Shown here in pieces: positions 1 through 10,676 of a DNA stretch of 64,000 nt. The notes under the pieces are model-generated. The model searched no databases. It was given only the letters and a program-made list of their open reading frames with translations, and was not told the origin of the DNA. Location of the stretch: assembly GCF_041956535.1 (NCBI RefSeq), contig NW_027192203.1, forward strand, positions 493,406 through 557,405. The letters are read 5' to 3'. Every line of letters starts with the position of its first letter. Within the stretch, counting starts at the first letter, position 1. This DNA is from Calcarisporiella thermophila CBS 279.70 (Eukaryota; Calcarisporiellomycota). A program made the translations under genes and the position numbers.

Positions 1-496
1 ACGTTGCTAGTTCATTCATTGCCTGATTAATCTGTAGGACCCCTTTATGTTTCGCCCTTAGCAATAGCTTTTTCTCATTACTATTTCTGATGGATTCAGA
101 GTTTTTGATAAAGCATTAAACTTGATATATCAATTTGGTATCCATCATCATATCGACGATATCTTCTCATACAAAATTTTTCATTGATTGACTTAAGAGA
201 TTTTTCCCGAAACATTATTGGAATTCCAGGTTATAAGTGATTTGTTATTGCATAATACTTCAAATCCTCTTGACCTATTCTTTCCATTTGATGATTCAAT
301 ATTATTTAGAAAAATCATGGCAGTCCATCTTGCTGTTTTGGAATACATGGTTTTTAAGAGTCTCAAAACATTTTCACTACGAATGAAAACATCTGAAAAT
401 AGCAAAGAATTTTTGAATATTGTCATCAAAGATTACATTCAAATATATAACTCTAATGATGTTTGAAAAATAGAAAATAAAGCAGAATAATATTTT
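1..496. other. AT-rich intergenic stretch
   Basis: This stretch lies downstream of the SMPD4 stop codon on the minus strand. It is AT-rich. The two short overlapping ORFs on opposite strands (about 193-466) show no motif or family resemblance, and I see no RNA gene or repeat. Confidence 0.5.
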
Positions 497-3400
497 TTAG
501 TAGAAGTTAGCATGCTGATAGTGATGCGAATCTTCCGAGAATTCTCTTGCTCCAGTATATGTCCGAGCCCCTACAGTCTGCTCGTCCCCACTGAATATTG
601 ACCGAAAAAATAGAAAAATCATCCAACATATTCCCAAGAATACTAGATTCGGAACGGCAGCAAACCATCGTAAGCGAAAGCGGAATCGGTCGAGTACCGG
701 AGGTACCGCAATTCCATATTCTCGAGACCAAAAGGCGAGGAACTGTTCATATTGCCTGTTGAGAAGCTCCTCCAATTTGGCAAGCAATTGAACCAGCAGC
801 TCAATCTCATAGGATTTGACAATCTCACGCGATCGGTCGGAAACGGCAAAGTGGACCTCGTGTGGACTACGCTTGGGAGGAAGCCGTCTAGTCGCTGCAT
901 CTCTACCTTTCCTAGAGGTGCTCGCCCCAGCTGACGAACCCTCTTTTTCTCCAGTTTCGAAGCTCAGTCCGGATTGCATAGCGCTACTTGTTCGCTTTCC
1001 TAAAGGATTGGCATAGACAGCTAAAGCAACATCTCCAGGGATACAGAGCGCTCCTGCATATAACTCAATTAAGTCCTGGTATTCTGCAACAAGCCGTTCA
1101 GTGCCGGTAATCATTCGTTTTCTCTCCTCTGCATCCTCGAAGGCGCTGCGTATCATATTCACTACCGTATTCCAAATATGGGTCAGCTGCGATCTATTGG
1201 TGACCATTGAATCCGTCGTGGATGAGGGAGCAAAGGAAGATTTGTCTTGTAATTCCTGGAGCCTCTGCCTATATACTTGTAAAACCTTTCCTATTGTCCC
1301 GAAAGCTTCAAAGACCACCGCACGATCCTCCTCTAAAAATAGCATCTCAGTAGGCCATGTGCCCTCCCATGCGAGTAAACGCCCTCGCATAACGGTCAAA
1401 AATCTCTTAATATTCTCGCGTATTGTCGCCCATTCATTTTGGTTTAGATAGTTGTGCGACGCTACTGCCGATGACTCCGCTTGGGGAGAAGGCAATGATG
1501 CGTATGAACTTGCGTTTAGTAGCGGAGCGAGGCTCGAGGTTCGTGCGGGTGGCCGGTTATCCTTCACTAGCAGAGAGAGTGGGGTTCTTCTTGATATTGG
1601 GTCTGCGGTGAGTGGGGGATTCCATGCCCGTTTATACAATCTTGCTTCCTCCTCACTATAGCCCACAATCCGTTCATAATTGTGAAGAATGAGTGCATGC
1701 TCAGCGTGCGCCAAAATTTCAACTACCCCACGCGTATAGTAAACCTCAAGAACTTGTGCCATTATCCGGAATTCAGGAGAGAGTGTGAATTTGGTAGAAG
1801 CAGAATGAAAGGGAGAAGCAGTGGAGCGTGTCGGAGCAATGCTGTTGTAGGTGAAGCGGGCAGCTCGTTCAAGAAAACTATTTAGAAGCGTCGTATAAAA
1901 AGGAAAATTGTCCAGAACAAAAGGAATCCTAGTGACACCAATAGGTTAGGAAATGAATACACAACAAAAAGAAAAAAATATATACCATGAGGAGGTTTCG
2001 AAAAGAGTTTGTGAACTATCTTTCGTATTATCTTTTTTCCACGGCGATAACCAGGTAGTCCATAGCTCAGAGATCTAGATGGGATATTGTTAGCAAATGA
2101 ATATTTAAAGAGGCATATATATCGAGCTTACATATGAGAATGAATTGTCCTTTGGCCAATGTTGCATTGCGAGTCTTAAGAATGAGTACAATCGTGGCTG
2201 AATTGCTTGATATGCACTCCTATAATCAAGTGAATTACTCGTTTTAAAAAAGGGAGATCGATAATATCATAAAAGGAAAAACGCTATACTTTTTCACAAA
2301 CATTTCCAAGCTAAAGTTACTTGTCATGCTAATCGACCCTGATTCCTCGAAACAAGTTCGTAGATCGCTTGTGCTCAAGTGTTTAATTACTTGGGAAATG
2401 CAATGAACAAGCTGTGATGATGGTTGTACGTAAGGCTGAGTGAAAGCAAAAGAAAGGTTGTTTCAATATTATTATAGACACTACTACAAGAAAATTTTTT
2501 GGAATAAATTACCCGCAAAGCAGACGCACCAGCACCTTGGTATTCATTCTGATTTAACCATAGTTCTGCAATAGCTCCTGCAAAAAAATCTGCTACTGCT
2601 AATAGCCGATCGGGCGCCATCCCTGCCTTGCTTGGTCTTGCCGAACTCAATGGCATAAAATGGTTCAAGTAATTACGCAGTAAATCAGCATAAACTCCCT
2701 CAGCAAGCATACGAAATTGACTCTGTTGTGATGCGGTTGGTACGTTGGAAGAGGACGAGTTGGTGCCCCTAAGCTTAGGGAGATGCTGTCTGAGAGCAAC
2801 CGAGCTAGTATAATTATGCGAAGTTGAGAGGTCAGGTGAAGTAGACGTAATAGCACGAAGTTGACTGCTTGAAGTTTTCTCCTAAAGGCAAAAAAAAAAT
2901 TAATATAATAAATAGACGCCAGAACACGGCATTCCAAGTATAAACAGCAAGCACACAATAGCAAAATGAAATATTCACTCTACATACAGCTCCATATTGT
3001 GGACGATTGTCATTTGCAGGAGTATCGAAAGCCATAGCGAAGAGAAAAACAAACAGGTAGTATTCCAATATATCTAACAAATCGAGCATTTGATCAGTAA
3101 AAACAGCGTAATAAAAACAAAAATATAAACCATAAGTTAGATAATTACTTAAAACTAAAATAGCACCGCTTGAGCTTGACGTAGGAGTAGAAGAAAAGGT
3201 GGTAGGGTTGGTTTGGCTTAACGAGGAGGGTATGGCCCCAATCCCTGTTGAGAGCTGTTCGTTCCTTCGCTCTACGCTTGCAGAGCGAACTCGATTCCGG
3301 TAGACATTAGGGAGGGCAAGGAAATCGCCTGTATTGAGCTGGGCTTGTGTGTGTGACTAAAAAATATATAATGAATTCTACTGCCCCTTTTTAAAGTTGG

Positions 3401-3824
3401 CTGAAAATTATATACCGGAAGCTTTTCTGGTTGAATATCGTATATAGTCCCGTTATTCATGAGCTTTAACATCGCCTTAACAAATACCCCATCCGTTTTG
3501 AGAAGATCATAGAGTGCTTTCTCTTCTTTAGGGGTCATCCTCCTGTGCAGCCAGCCCCTGGAAACAAAGCATACGGTTATACTATGCAAAACTTGATATC
3601 AATCATAGTAACTTTTCTCACCTTTTATCCGAAGTCCCCAGAAAATATGAACAGAGGGTAGGCAGGAACATCGAAAATGTGTTGGCATAATGTGCACTGT
3701 AATCAACCCCTAAAATCTCACTCTGGAGGAACTCTGTGAGCCGCGCACATGAGTCGATAATATTTGTCGCGGACACTAGATCCTCAGGCTTTGTGATTGG
3801 AGGCGACATATCGGTTGAAAACAA
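497..3824 (-). CDS. SMPD4: SMPD4 (neutral sphingomyelinase 3) family protein, multi-exon
   Basis: Conceptual splicing gives a protein that follows animal SMPD4 from end to end. Exon 1 (3824-3622) is followed by an exon starting at 3557 that carries the MLKLMNNGTIYDIQPEKLP segment. An LEYYLFVF segment follows (near 3060), then LLRNYLNHFMP and AELWLNQNEY (near 2690-2540). Next come QPRLYSFLRLAMQHWPKD (near 2190-2120), SELWTTWLSPWKK (near 2070-2040) and IPFVLDNFPFYTTLLNSFLE (near 1930-1870). The long last exon holds KSYEIELLVQLLAKLEELLNR and a C-terminal hydrophobic helix (near 660-580) matching the tail anchor of the family. Introns are short with GT...AG ends. Animal SMPD4 sits in the ER and nuclear envelope and is linked to sphingomyelin hydrolysis and nuclear pore biology; its catalytic mechanism is not well defined, so I claim family membership, not activity. 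The gene is divergent from the TTC1 gene, with 212 bases between the start codons. Internal exon ends are approximate. Confidence 0.85.
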
Positions 3825-4036
3825 TTGAGATCAAGCCACAACTTCTCCTTTTCTTCAGAAATGAGAAGAATTAGAAAGAGAATACTAATCTTCAACAGTA
3901 ATTCTTCGATAGAGTTCGCGAGGAATATATTAACGCGACTAACCATGTGTTTTTAGCCCAGTGGTGGCTTGTTATATAGAGCAGTCAAAAGAAGCAATTT
4001 GATTAACGGGCTGAATCGTTAACTGATCTCTACACT

Positions 4037-5019
4037 ATGCCCATAATTGAACCGATCGAGACCTCGCCTGAAGTCAAACCGACTTCCACAGCTGATGAAA
4101 CTGCTAAAAAATTAGATGATTTGTCTCTCAACGATGAAGCTACTTTTGAAGAGTGCATCAATACGAATCTTGAGCCAACGCCTGAAGAGAAAAAAGTACG
4201 CTCATGGCTTGTATCCATAAGTTCAAAATTGACCAAGCTTTAATTCATATAATCATGCTGTAGGTATTATTGGAGAAATCCGAAAATCTTAAAGCGAAAG
4301 GAAATCGTTTGTTCGCGGAAGGAAAATATACAGAGGCCATTGAGGTATATGAGAATGCGTTGGACATTTGCCCCGAAGATTATGCGACTGAAAGAGCTGT
4401 ATATTTTGGAAATATGGGGGCATGTTTTATGAAATTGGTGAGAGCTCAGTACATGACTAATTTTCTTTTCATTTTGATTAATCCAAAGTTAACTATCTAG
4501 GATGAATATAAAAAAGCTGTTGAAATGTGTGATAGAGGTATATTTCTGTGATATTTATTTCTCTATCTGGTTATTTATCTACTAACATTTTTTACATGAG
4601 AAGCTCTCGAATTGAATGATAAATATACTAAAGCGCTTTTGCGTCGTGCGCAGGCCAACGAAAAACTAGGAAATCTCGGGGGTCTAATGGCTGCGCTTGA
4701 AGATTATAAAAAATTAAAGGAAATTTCAGACATACCTTCCCATCAACAAACTTGCCTACAAGCAATACAGCGTCTTCCCCCGCGAATTCAGGTACAACAA
4801 GAAAAAGAGAAGCAGGAAATGCTTGGTATGCTACTTTAGTTTATTTCTTATCTCGATATACTATTAATCGCTTCCCTAATTCCAGGTAAACTTAAAGATC
4901 TCGGTAACACTATTCTTGGCAAGTTTGGATTATCAACAGATAATTTCAAACTGCAACAAGATCCTAACACGGGCGGATATTCAGTAAATTTTGTGAGTGG
5001 GGGCTCATCACAGCAATAG
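4037..5019 (+). CDS. TTC1: Tetratricopeptide repeat protein 1 (TTC1) homologue
   Basis: There are five exons: 4037-4195, 4264-4437, 4501-4537, about 4604-4830, and a last exon ending at the TAG at 5017-5019. After an acidic N-terminus, three TPR units begin at [21 protein letters not shown] and continue through [19 protein letters not shown]. The C-terminal [20 protein letters not shown] and GGYSVNF segments are the diagnostic tail of the TTC1 family. TTC1 proteins are cytosolic adaptors that bind Hsp70/Hsp90 and Ras/G-alpha in animals; the role in fungi is less clear. The third exon is only 37 nt. The 3' splice site of exon 4 is ambiguous (4601 or 4604), which changes one residue. The gene is divergent from SMPD4 and convergent with the small secreted protein gene. 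Confidence 0.9.
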
Positions 5020-5248
5020 GCAGAGGCAATTAGAATATTAGTTGAAAACCTGTCTTTTTATCCCGCAATGGGTTCTTAAATATCCATTAATATATTAGAC
5101 ATGTAATGTATTTAGATTTCTCTATTCTTTTCGTTTTTCAACAAGCCACCCTTTTCTATCAATCGATTATAAAATAATACCCATGACATTTATATAGGAT
5201 TTAGATTATAAAATGTTTGCAATACATCCAGCTTTGTATATATAGAAG

Positions 5249-5518
5249 TTACGATCTATATCCAGCCTTTGCTTTTCTTCCGGCATCCATTGGTGCAGCG
5301 GCTGCATTGTGTTCTGGTTCAGCGGCAGTAGCCCGCTGAGGTGCCTGCTCTGCGGGTACCTTTGCGATATCGCCTCCGACGAGTGTGAATTTTCCAGGAT
5401 TTCCAAGCAATTGATTCATGTCCTGATCCTGAAGGCCAATTGTCTCCACAGGCAAGAGTTGCGCTTGTACTGCCACCAGAAGAGTAGCAAGCAGGAGTGT
5501 GGAGGATAAGCGAGGCAT
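5249..5518 (-). CDS. Small secreted protein, 89 aa, no known family
   Basis: This is an intronless ORF of 89 codons. Residues 1-19 form a classic signal peptide (a leucine/alanine-rich core ending AVQAQ). The mature part has no cysteine. It holds an acidic/amide stretch, a glycine-rich NPGKFTLVGGD segment, an alanine-rich tract and a basic end with GRKAK. A TATA-like element at 5622-5630 lies about 105 bases upstream of the ATG, and an alternating TTC/GAA element lies further upstream at 5678-5699. I do not recognise a family. A clean signal peptide and a well-placed promoter support a real gene. Secretion is inferred, and the function is unknown. Confidence 0.65.
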   Translation of the reverse strand: MPRLSSTLLLATLLVAVQAQLLPVETIGLQDQDMNQLLGNPGKFTLVGGDIAKVPAEQAPQRATAAEPEHNAAAAPMDAGRKAKAGYRS

Positions 5519-5621
5519 ATTAAAGTTAACGTGTCAAGGCCAAAGCAAAGTGAAAGAAAAAAGAGAGATTTAATAGAGAGAGCTATGAATGAAGAACAAA
5601 AATTTTCTCTAACCGCGACAG

Positions 5622-5630
5622 ATATATATA
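5622..5630 (-). promoter_or_regulatory. TATA-like box for the small secreted protein gene
   Basis: An alternating TATATATA element lies about 105 bases upstream of the minus-strand ATG at 5518, within the 344-bp region between two divergent start codons. Confidence 0.4.
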
Positions 5631-5677
5631 CGTTTGGGGTCATGCGCGTGCTTGAGTATCGATATTCGGGAAATACG

Positions 5678-5699
5678 TTCTTCACGAAGAATTTCTTCG
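5678..5699. promoter_or_regulatory. Heat-shock-element-like alternating TTC/GAA array
   Basis: Three hexamers alternate in orientation: TTCTTC, then AC, then GAAGAA, then T, then TTCTTC. The first junction (TTC-nn-GAA) has canonical HSF spacing; the second is one base off the 5-bp periodicity. The array lies in the bidirectional promoter between the small secreted protein gene and TFIIF beta, about 50 bases upstream of the TATA-like box. Confidence 0.35.
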
Positions 5700-5862
5700 C
5701 AAAATTCCATTGAAAGATTGAAAAATGTGGCTTAGCATACCGGTCCTCCAAACGCCCGGTAAGTTTCGATATAGAGAACTGATTAGAAAAGAATGACGAG
5801 ATCTTGAGATCTCACGCCTTTCCTTCAAGTTTTTCTAATCACTTCAATTTCGCATTACAACC

Positions 5863-7066
5863 ATGTCACATTTAGGCGATGAGAATAACCACTTGGATTT
5901 TGATGATATGGACGATGACAAGAAGGATTTTGCTATTGATGAAGAGGCCGATGACGGTTATTTAGATCTTCGAGGCCTAGAGCCTAAAGTGTGGTTGGTC
6001 AAGGTGCCAACGTTTCTTGCCGATTCTTGGGCTCCTCATCTAGAAGAAGAAGGTAAAACGCTTGGACGGGTTCGGATATACAGTGACGGGTAAATATTAT
6101 ACTCTCATTCTAACAAATACATTATTATATGCTAATGAGTTTCTGTAAATTTTTTGGTGGAATTCTGTATACTCAGTCCTGCTAGTGAGGTGAGATTTGT
6201 GTGATTACCTCACATTTCCTCTTGATCTCAACTTTATCTAAAAATAATCCAATAGCCTCAAATCTCTATCGTTCTCAACGACGAACTGACTACTGATAAA
6301 GTTCCTCGTGAGTATAAACTTCGGGTAGTCGATGCGAATGTAACGCGTAAATATGTTTTCACTGAGGATGAGAAGGGAAGCGCTGCCCTAGCAGGCACTG
6401 TACACCATGAATGCACTGTCACGCCAGTTACAGACCAGTCATACACCCATATTCTACAACGTCGTACCTTGAATGCAGATAATCCACGCCGTTCCGTCCA
6501 GCTTCTATCAGATACAGATAGAAGGGGAACTTTCCTTGCTCCTGGGGCGGCTGGAAATGCGCTTGGAGTCAATACATTTATTAAGCCGAAACCGAAGCCA
6601 ACTCAAGAGGCGAAGGCAACTAGGATTGCAAGACACGACCTTTTGGATATGCTCTTTAAGGCATTTGAAAGATATCGGTATTGGTCATTTAAAGGTTTAA
6701 TAGAATATACGAAGCAGCCGGCGGTAACTTTTAATTTTGAAATATAATAATTTATTTATTTAATTACGCTAATTTATCATGTTACCAATCCGTTAGGCAT
6801 ATCTGAAAGAAATAATTAACGAAATATGTGTGCTCAATAAGAAAGGAGCATTCAATGCAATGTATGAGTTGAAAGAGGAGTTTCGTTCAGGCAAGATGGC
6901 TACCGAGGGAGCTGAACCCGGCTCAGCGGCCAGCAGAATGAGGTTGGGAATTGAAAATGGTAATCAGGCTGGTACAGACGCAGAAGGTGATGAAGGTGAC
7001 GAGGATGACGCGGAGGATGTGGATGATGAGGATGTGGATATGGATATGGACGTGAAAATGGAGTGA
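5863..7066 (+). CDS. TFG2: Transcription initiation factor IIF subunit beta
   Basis: There are four exons: 5863-6089, a 13-nt microexon at 6177-6189, 6256 to about 6720, and about 6797-7066. The reading frame is continuous: IYSDG joins PASE from the microexon, then PQISIVL. The N-terminal part has KVWLVKVPTFLADSW, the hallmark of TFIIF beta/RAP30. HDLLDMLFKAFERYRYWSFKGL followed by YLKEIINEICVLNKKGAFNAMYELK is the C-terminal winged-helix domain. The C-terminus is a run of acidic residues. TFIIF binds RNA polymerase II, helps recruit it to the preinitiation complex and suppresses non-specific DNA binding. The polymerase's RPB2 subunit is encoded 12 kb away, which I take as coincidence. The gene is convergent with the TrhO-like gene. 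Confidence 0.95.
6177..6189 (+). other. 13-nt microexon of TFIIF beta
   Basis: The sequence TCCTGCTAGTGAG is preceded by an AG acceptor (6175-6176) and followed by a GT donor (6190-6191). Including it joins the flanking exons in frame. The upstream exon ends two bases into a codon, so the first T completes glycine. Confidence 0.8.
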
Positions 7067-7665
7067 TATGCGTAGTCGAAATATTTTTATATACTATGAG
7101 CTGAAATATTTTTATATACTCTCACTTTATTTGTTCTTATTGTACATTAATTCCTCTTATATTAAGAGAAAAAAAAAGAAGAAAAGAAAAGATTGAGGTG
7201 CACAAGCACCTTACGAGGAGCCGATTGGGAGACTCGGTTCTAGATCAGTTCTACATATATTTTTTCCCCTTTTTTATGAACCATGAAAGTAAAAGCATTA
7301 TTCACACCATTGCTTAGAGAAAAAGCTGAATATATTTGTGCTATATTGGTATTACACACAAAAATCACAATTCAATACATAATCTAAACATGGTGCCCCC
7401 AAGTAAATGTTGGGGCTGTTTAGGAGTTATATTGAGAATCTATGTATAAAGCATATTATGCTCGATGTCAGATCAATTTTAATAAACTTGCTATGTTGGC
7501 TTTCATTGATAAAATTGTCTGTTTTTTCCTACTCTAGTTCATTCCCGCCTTTTGATTGTGAATATATGGTTGTTTATATTTTTCTTAGAGAAAGGGGGTC
7601 CTCAAAACCAACCATGTTTTTGGGCTATATCAATAAATAGATGTGTATAATACAAGCCATTGGCT
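7067..7665. other. Convergent 3' intergenic region
   Basis: This region lies between the TFIIF beta and TrhO-like stop codons. It is AT-rich, with many TTTTTATATA and TATATA elements of the kind used as fungal polyadenylation efficiency signals, plus the direct repeat listed separately. I see no coding potential. Confidence 0.5.
7078..7120. repeat. 18-bp direct repeat in the TFIIF beta 3' region
   Basis: GAAATATTTTTATATACT occurs at 7078-7095 and again, identically, at 7103-7120. The first copy begins 12 bases after the stop codon. The unit resembles TATATA-type polyadenylation efficiency elements. Confidence 0.8.
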
Positions 7666-9150
7666 CTATTCTATAACTGCAGCTGTCATCTCGGTTTTTC
7701 TCTCCGGTAGTACTCTATCAGGATAATCTCTAAAACAAGGAACCCCCGGATTCACACGTCCATCCTCCAGTTTCTCGCCTAATTCATCTTGAACAACCTC
7801 CAAGCACCATTTCTCTCCGCATGTATGCGAAAGTCGCTGTTTGCAGGCGTCGCATTGGACAAAAAGCAGATTACATGCTGCGTTTCGACAATTCGACATC
7901 ACATCACATGGAGCACCACAAGAATAGCAACGCCCAAGGACTTCGTCAGTTATTGGCTCGCCCAATCGCTTATCGAAGGTGAAATTTTTTCCATGGTAGA
8001 GCGATTGAAGACCAGGCTGAGAACGAACATAATTTCCATAAGCAGTGATACCTCCACGCAGCATCCGGACATTCTCAAATCCCTTAGATCGAAGAATTGC
8101 GCCAGCTTTCGAACAGCGGATACCTCCTAATGAATGCATTGATGGGTCAAACTCCGTAATATTTTGACAATTCAGAATACCATATACCTGTGCAATACAT
8201 ATATATCTCTTCGCCCTCTTTGCCTTTACAGATTTCCTCCATGGCTTTGATCCCATCTCTGAATGTCGCTACCTTTGGTCTGATTGCCCCTTCAAAATGG
8301 CCAATATCACTTTTGGTGGAAGTACTAGGATTAATAGATAGCGAGAGAACTTTACAAAAGATAAAACACCCACCTCTCATACTGATTTCTCATGTCAATT
8401 AAAATCGGTTTTCGGCCCTTCTCATGGGAAGACTTAATTTCTTTGTGCCACTGTTCTGGATTGAGGTATATAGGTTGTTTCTTAATGTCATAAGATCCCT
8501 GGGCAAGACCGTCTGCAACCACCTATAGAATTGTGTTAGTAAGAATAATAATGAACTTGATGGAAACTAAAAGTTTACCTGATGTCTTACTCGTACATGC
8601 AGCTTTTTAAAAGCTTTTTCGTGAGATGTCGCATAATTAAATACCAAATTATCAAAGTATTTTGCGAGAGCTCCATCGCAATATTCCCGCAATTTTTCGA
8701 CAGCAAGGGTAGGGCAAGAGATCTGAGCATTAATACCTACCATAATATTTAGTAAATCTCTAGACCTTCGATGGCTCGATAACAAAGTCGCTTACCTTCT
8801 TCAGCAATATAAATTCGGCCAACCACACCCATAGATTCCAAGTCTGATAGCATTTGTAACCGGAGAGAGGGAAGTATGTCAGCTGGGAGCGAGGCGAATT
8901 GATAAAAAGAAATGTTGCGATAGTCATGCTTCAGAGGTGCCGTGACGGTTGAAGTAAATCTGCAATGGTCTACGCATTTGTAGGGATTCGACTCTCCATG
9001 GATACGTTGAAGAGGCAAAATATGTCTAAAGTTGGATGGATTGTTTAGATTAAAAGAAGAGCCAACAAGTCGGCGCGAGGACCGAATTAAAAAGGATGAA
9101 GATGGATGTCGCAAAGGACGTAGTAATGGAGTAAGTCTCGAGAGAGACAT
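7666..9150 (-). CDS. TrhO-type rhodanese protein (tRNA uridine 5-hydroxylase family), mitochondrial
   Basis: The N-terminus (first about 40 residues) is rich in Arg, Ser and Leu and lacks acidic residues, as in a mitochondrial presequence. It is followed by an acylphosphatase-like region (NISFYQFASL, GRIYIAEEG joined to INAQIS across an intron) and a rhodanese domain. The rhodanese active loop is rebuilt across an intron at about 8190-8125 as YCTGGIRC, which contains the catalytic cysteine. The C-terminal domain is rich in cysteine (CYSCGAPC, CDACKQRL, CGEKWC), matching the zinc-binding tail of bacterial TrhO (UPF0176). Bacterial TrhO makes 5-hydroxyuridine at the tRNA wobble position. I infer that this protein does so in mitochondria. 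There are at least four introns, and exon ends are approximate. Confidence 0.85.
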
Positions 9151-10237
9151 TGGTATATTAATCAGTTATGAAACGAGCCTTAAGTTGATAGTATACTTTT
9201 ATAAACATTATAACAGTCACTTAATTTGGCGTGACTGACTGCTAAATTAAATCGAATGTACTATAATAGCACACATAAACCTAGATGATATGCCAAAGAA
9301 ACGTGCTTGATGAAACAAGCAATTGATAAACGCTACAAAGGTAAAACAAAAGATCCCAATTCAATTCATAAATCCTCGGTATATGAGAATGGTTTAGCGC
9401 TAGTATGAGTAACTTCGTGAACAGTTTATGTATTAGGCTTGAGGCCGACGCAAGTGTATATGGAGATCAAGCCACTGTACACTTTCCGGATGATATTTAA
9501 CTGTTCCTGATATAATGGGAGGGCCCTCTCATAGCCGACTTAGATTACGAGGTCGCTTAATAAGTCAATATATAAATTCAATAATAATAAGCTTCGAGCT
9601 TTCCTCCTCATCAGACAATGCCTCCATTATTTGCTAGAAATCGTTCGAGTAGTTAGAACTCTAAAATTAGTTAGCCACAGTCAAACGATACTTTAAGTTG
9701 TGTAGTTGTGAATATTTGAGTGATTCAAGTGTGAGAAGAAATCGTGATATCTCGGTGAAGAGCACCGTCATATTTATAGTGGCAATATTTCATCAAAAGT
9801 GGATACCATAAAAGAATCCACAAGAATTTGAAAAAACTAAAAAAGAAAATAGATTCTAAGAGCTCATCTTTAAAAAAAAGAATGCCATTTCGGCGCTTTT
9901 GGCAAAAACGCAACCATCTCTCTCAGAGAACTAATTGGCCCTCACGAGTTCTCACCATTGCAACCAGCGATGGAGTGATATCTCATGAAATGAGATATAC
10001 CCCTGATCCCGGTCGCTCGAGAACAAGGATGATACGTGGGTTTCTCATCAGGGAGAGTCGTCGATAAACATACAGAAGATATGTTTACCTACAAGGAAAA
10101 ATCCAGGTGAGTGAACGTGTTTAAAAACACTACTTGCTACGTCATCAATTTTATTTACCGATTCTCGAATAACTCAACAACACTCCTTCAGGGGATCAAA
10201 GCGATCGCAAAAGTAATCTTCCACACGACCCTCCACA
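9151..10237. other. Divergent intergenic region
   Basis: This is about 1.1 kb between the TrhO-like and NDUFB7 start codons. It is AT-rich with no convincing ORF. A short inverted repeat (ATATCTCA at 9978-9985, TGAGATAT at 9991-9998) is the only structure I note. The region must hold both promoters, but no clear TATA box stands out. Confidence 0.4.
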
Positions 10238-10676
10238 ATGGCCGATGCACCAGGTAATCGAAAATAAAGAAAAGAAGACATTTCCCTAATAATTCTGCTC
10301 TACTTTTCTTCAACTGATACATTATTTAATTTCATCTGCTTGTTACTAAAACAATTCTATCGCATTCTAATCTCCAGAAATGAAAGCTACTCAAAAGGAG
10401 ATGGCTGATGCACGCCTTCCTCTTGCATATCGGGACTACTGTGCACATCTATTAATCCCATTAAACAAATGTCGCACGGAGACACTGTACATGCCATGGA
10501 AATGTGTGGATGAGAGACATGCTTATGAAAAATGCCAGTACGATGAGTAAGCTTCCACTCCCTTATCATACATGAACTTCCAGGCGACACTTATAACTAA
10601 TATTATTCACGCATATAGCTACATGCGGCGTATGAAGGCTCTAGAAAAGAAGCGTCAGGAAGAGGAAGAACAGTAG
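10238..10676 (+). CDS. NDUFB7: NADH:ubiquinone oxidoreductase subunit B18 (NDUFB7)
   Basis: There are three exons. The first is only 16 nt (10238-10253), the second starts at 10378 and the third ends at the TAG at 10674-10676. The spliced protein is 80 residues, shorter than animal NDUFB7 but containing its core. It has a twin CX9C motif: CAHLLIPLNKC and CVDERHAYEKC. The C-terminus is charged and helical (KALEKKRQEEEEQ). The protein is an accessory subunit of complex I on the intermembrane-space side, folded by the Mia40 disulfide relay. Its presence implies that the organism keeps complex I, which budding yeasts have lost. Confidence 0.92.

Noticed and set aside
9978-9998. 8-bp inverted repeat ATATCTCA/TGAGATAT
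   Set aside because: It is short and AT-rich, and likely to occur by chance in this composition.
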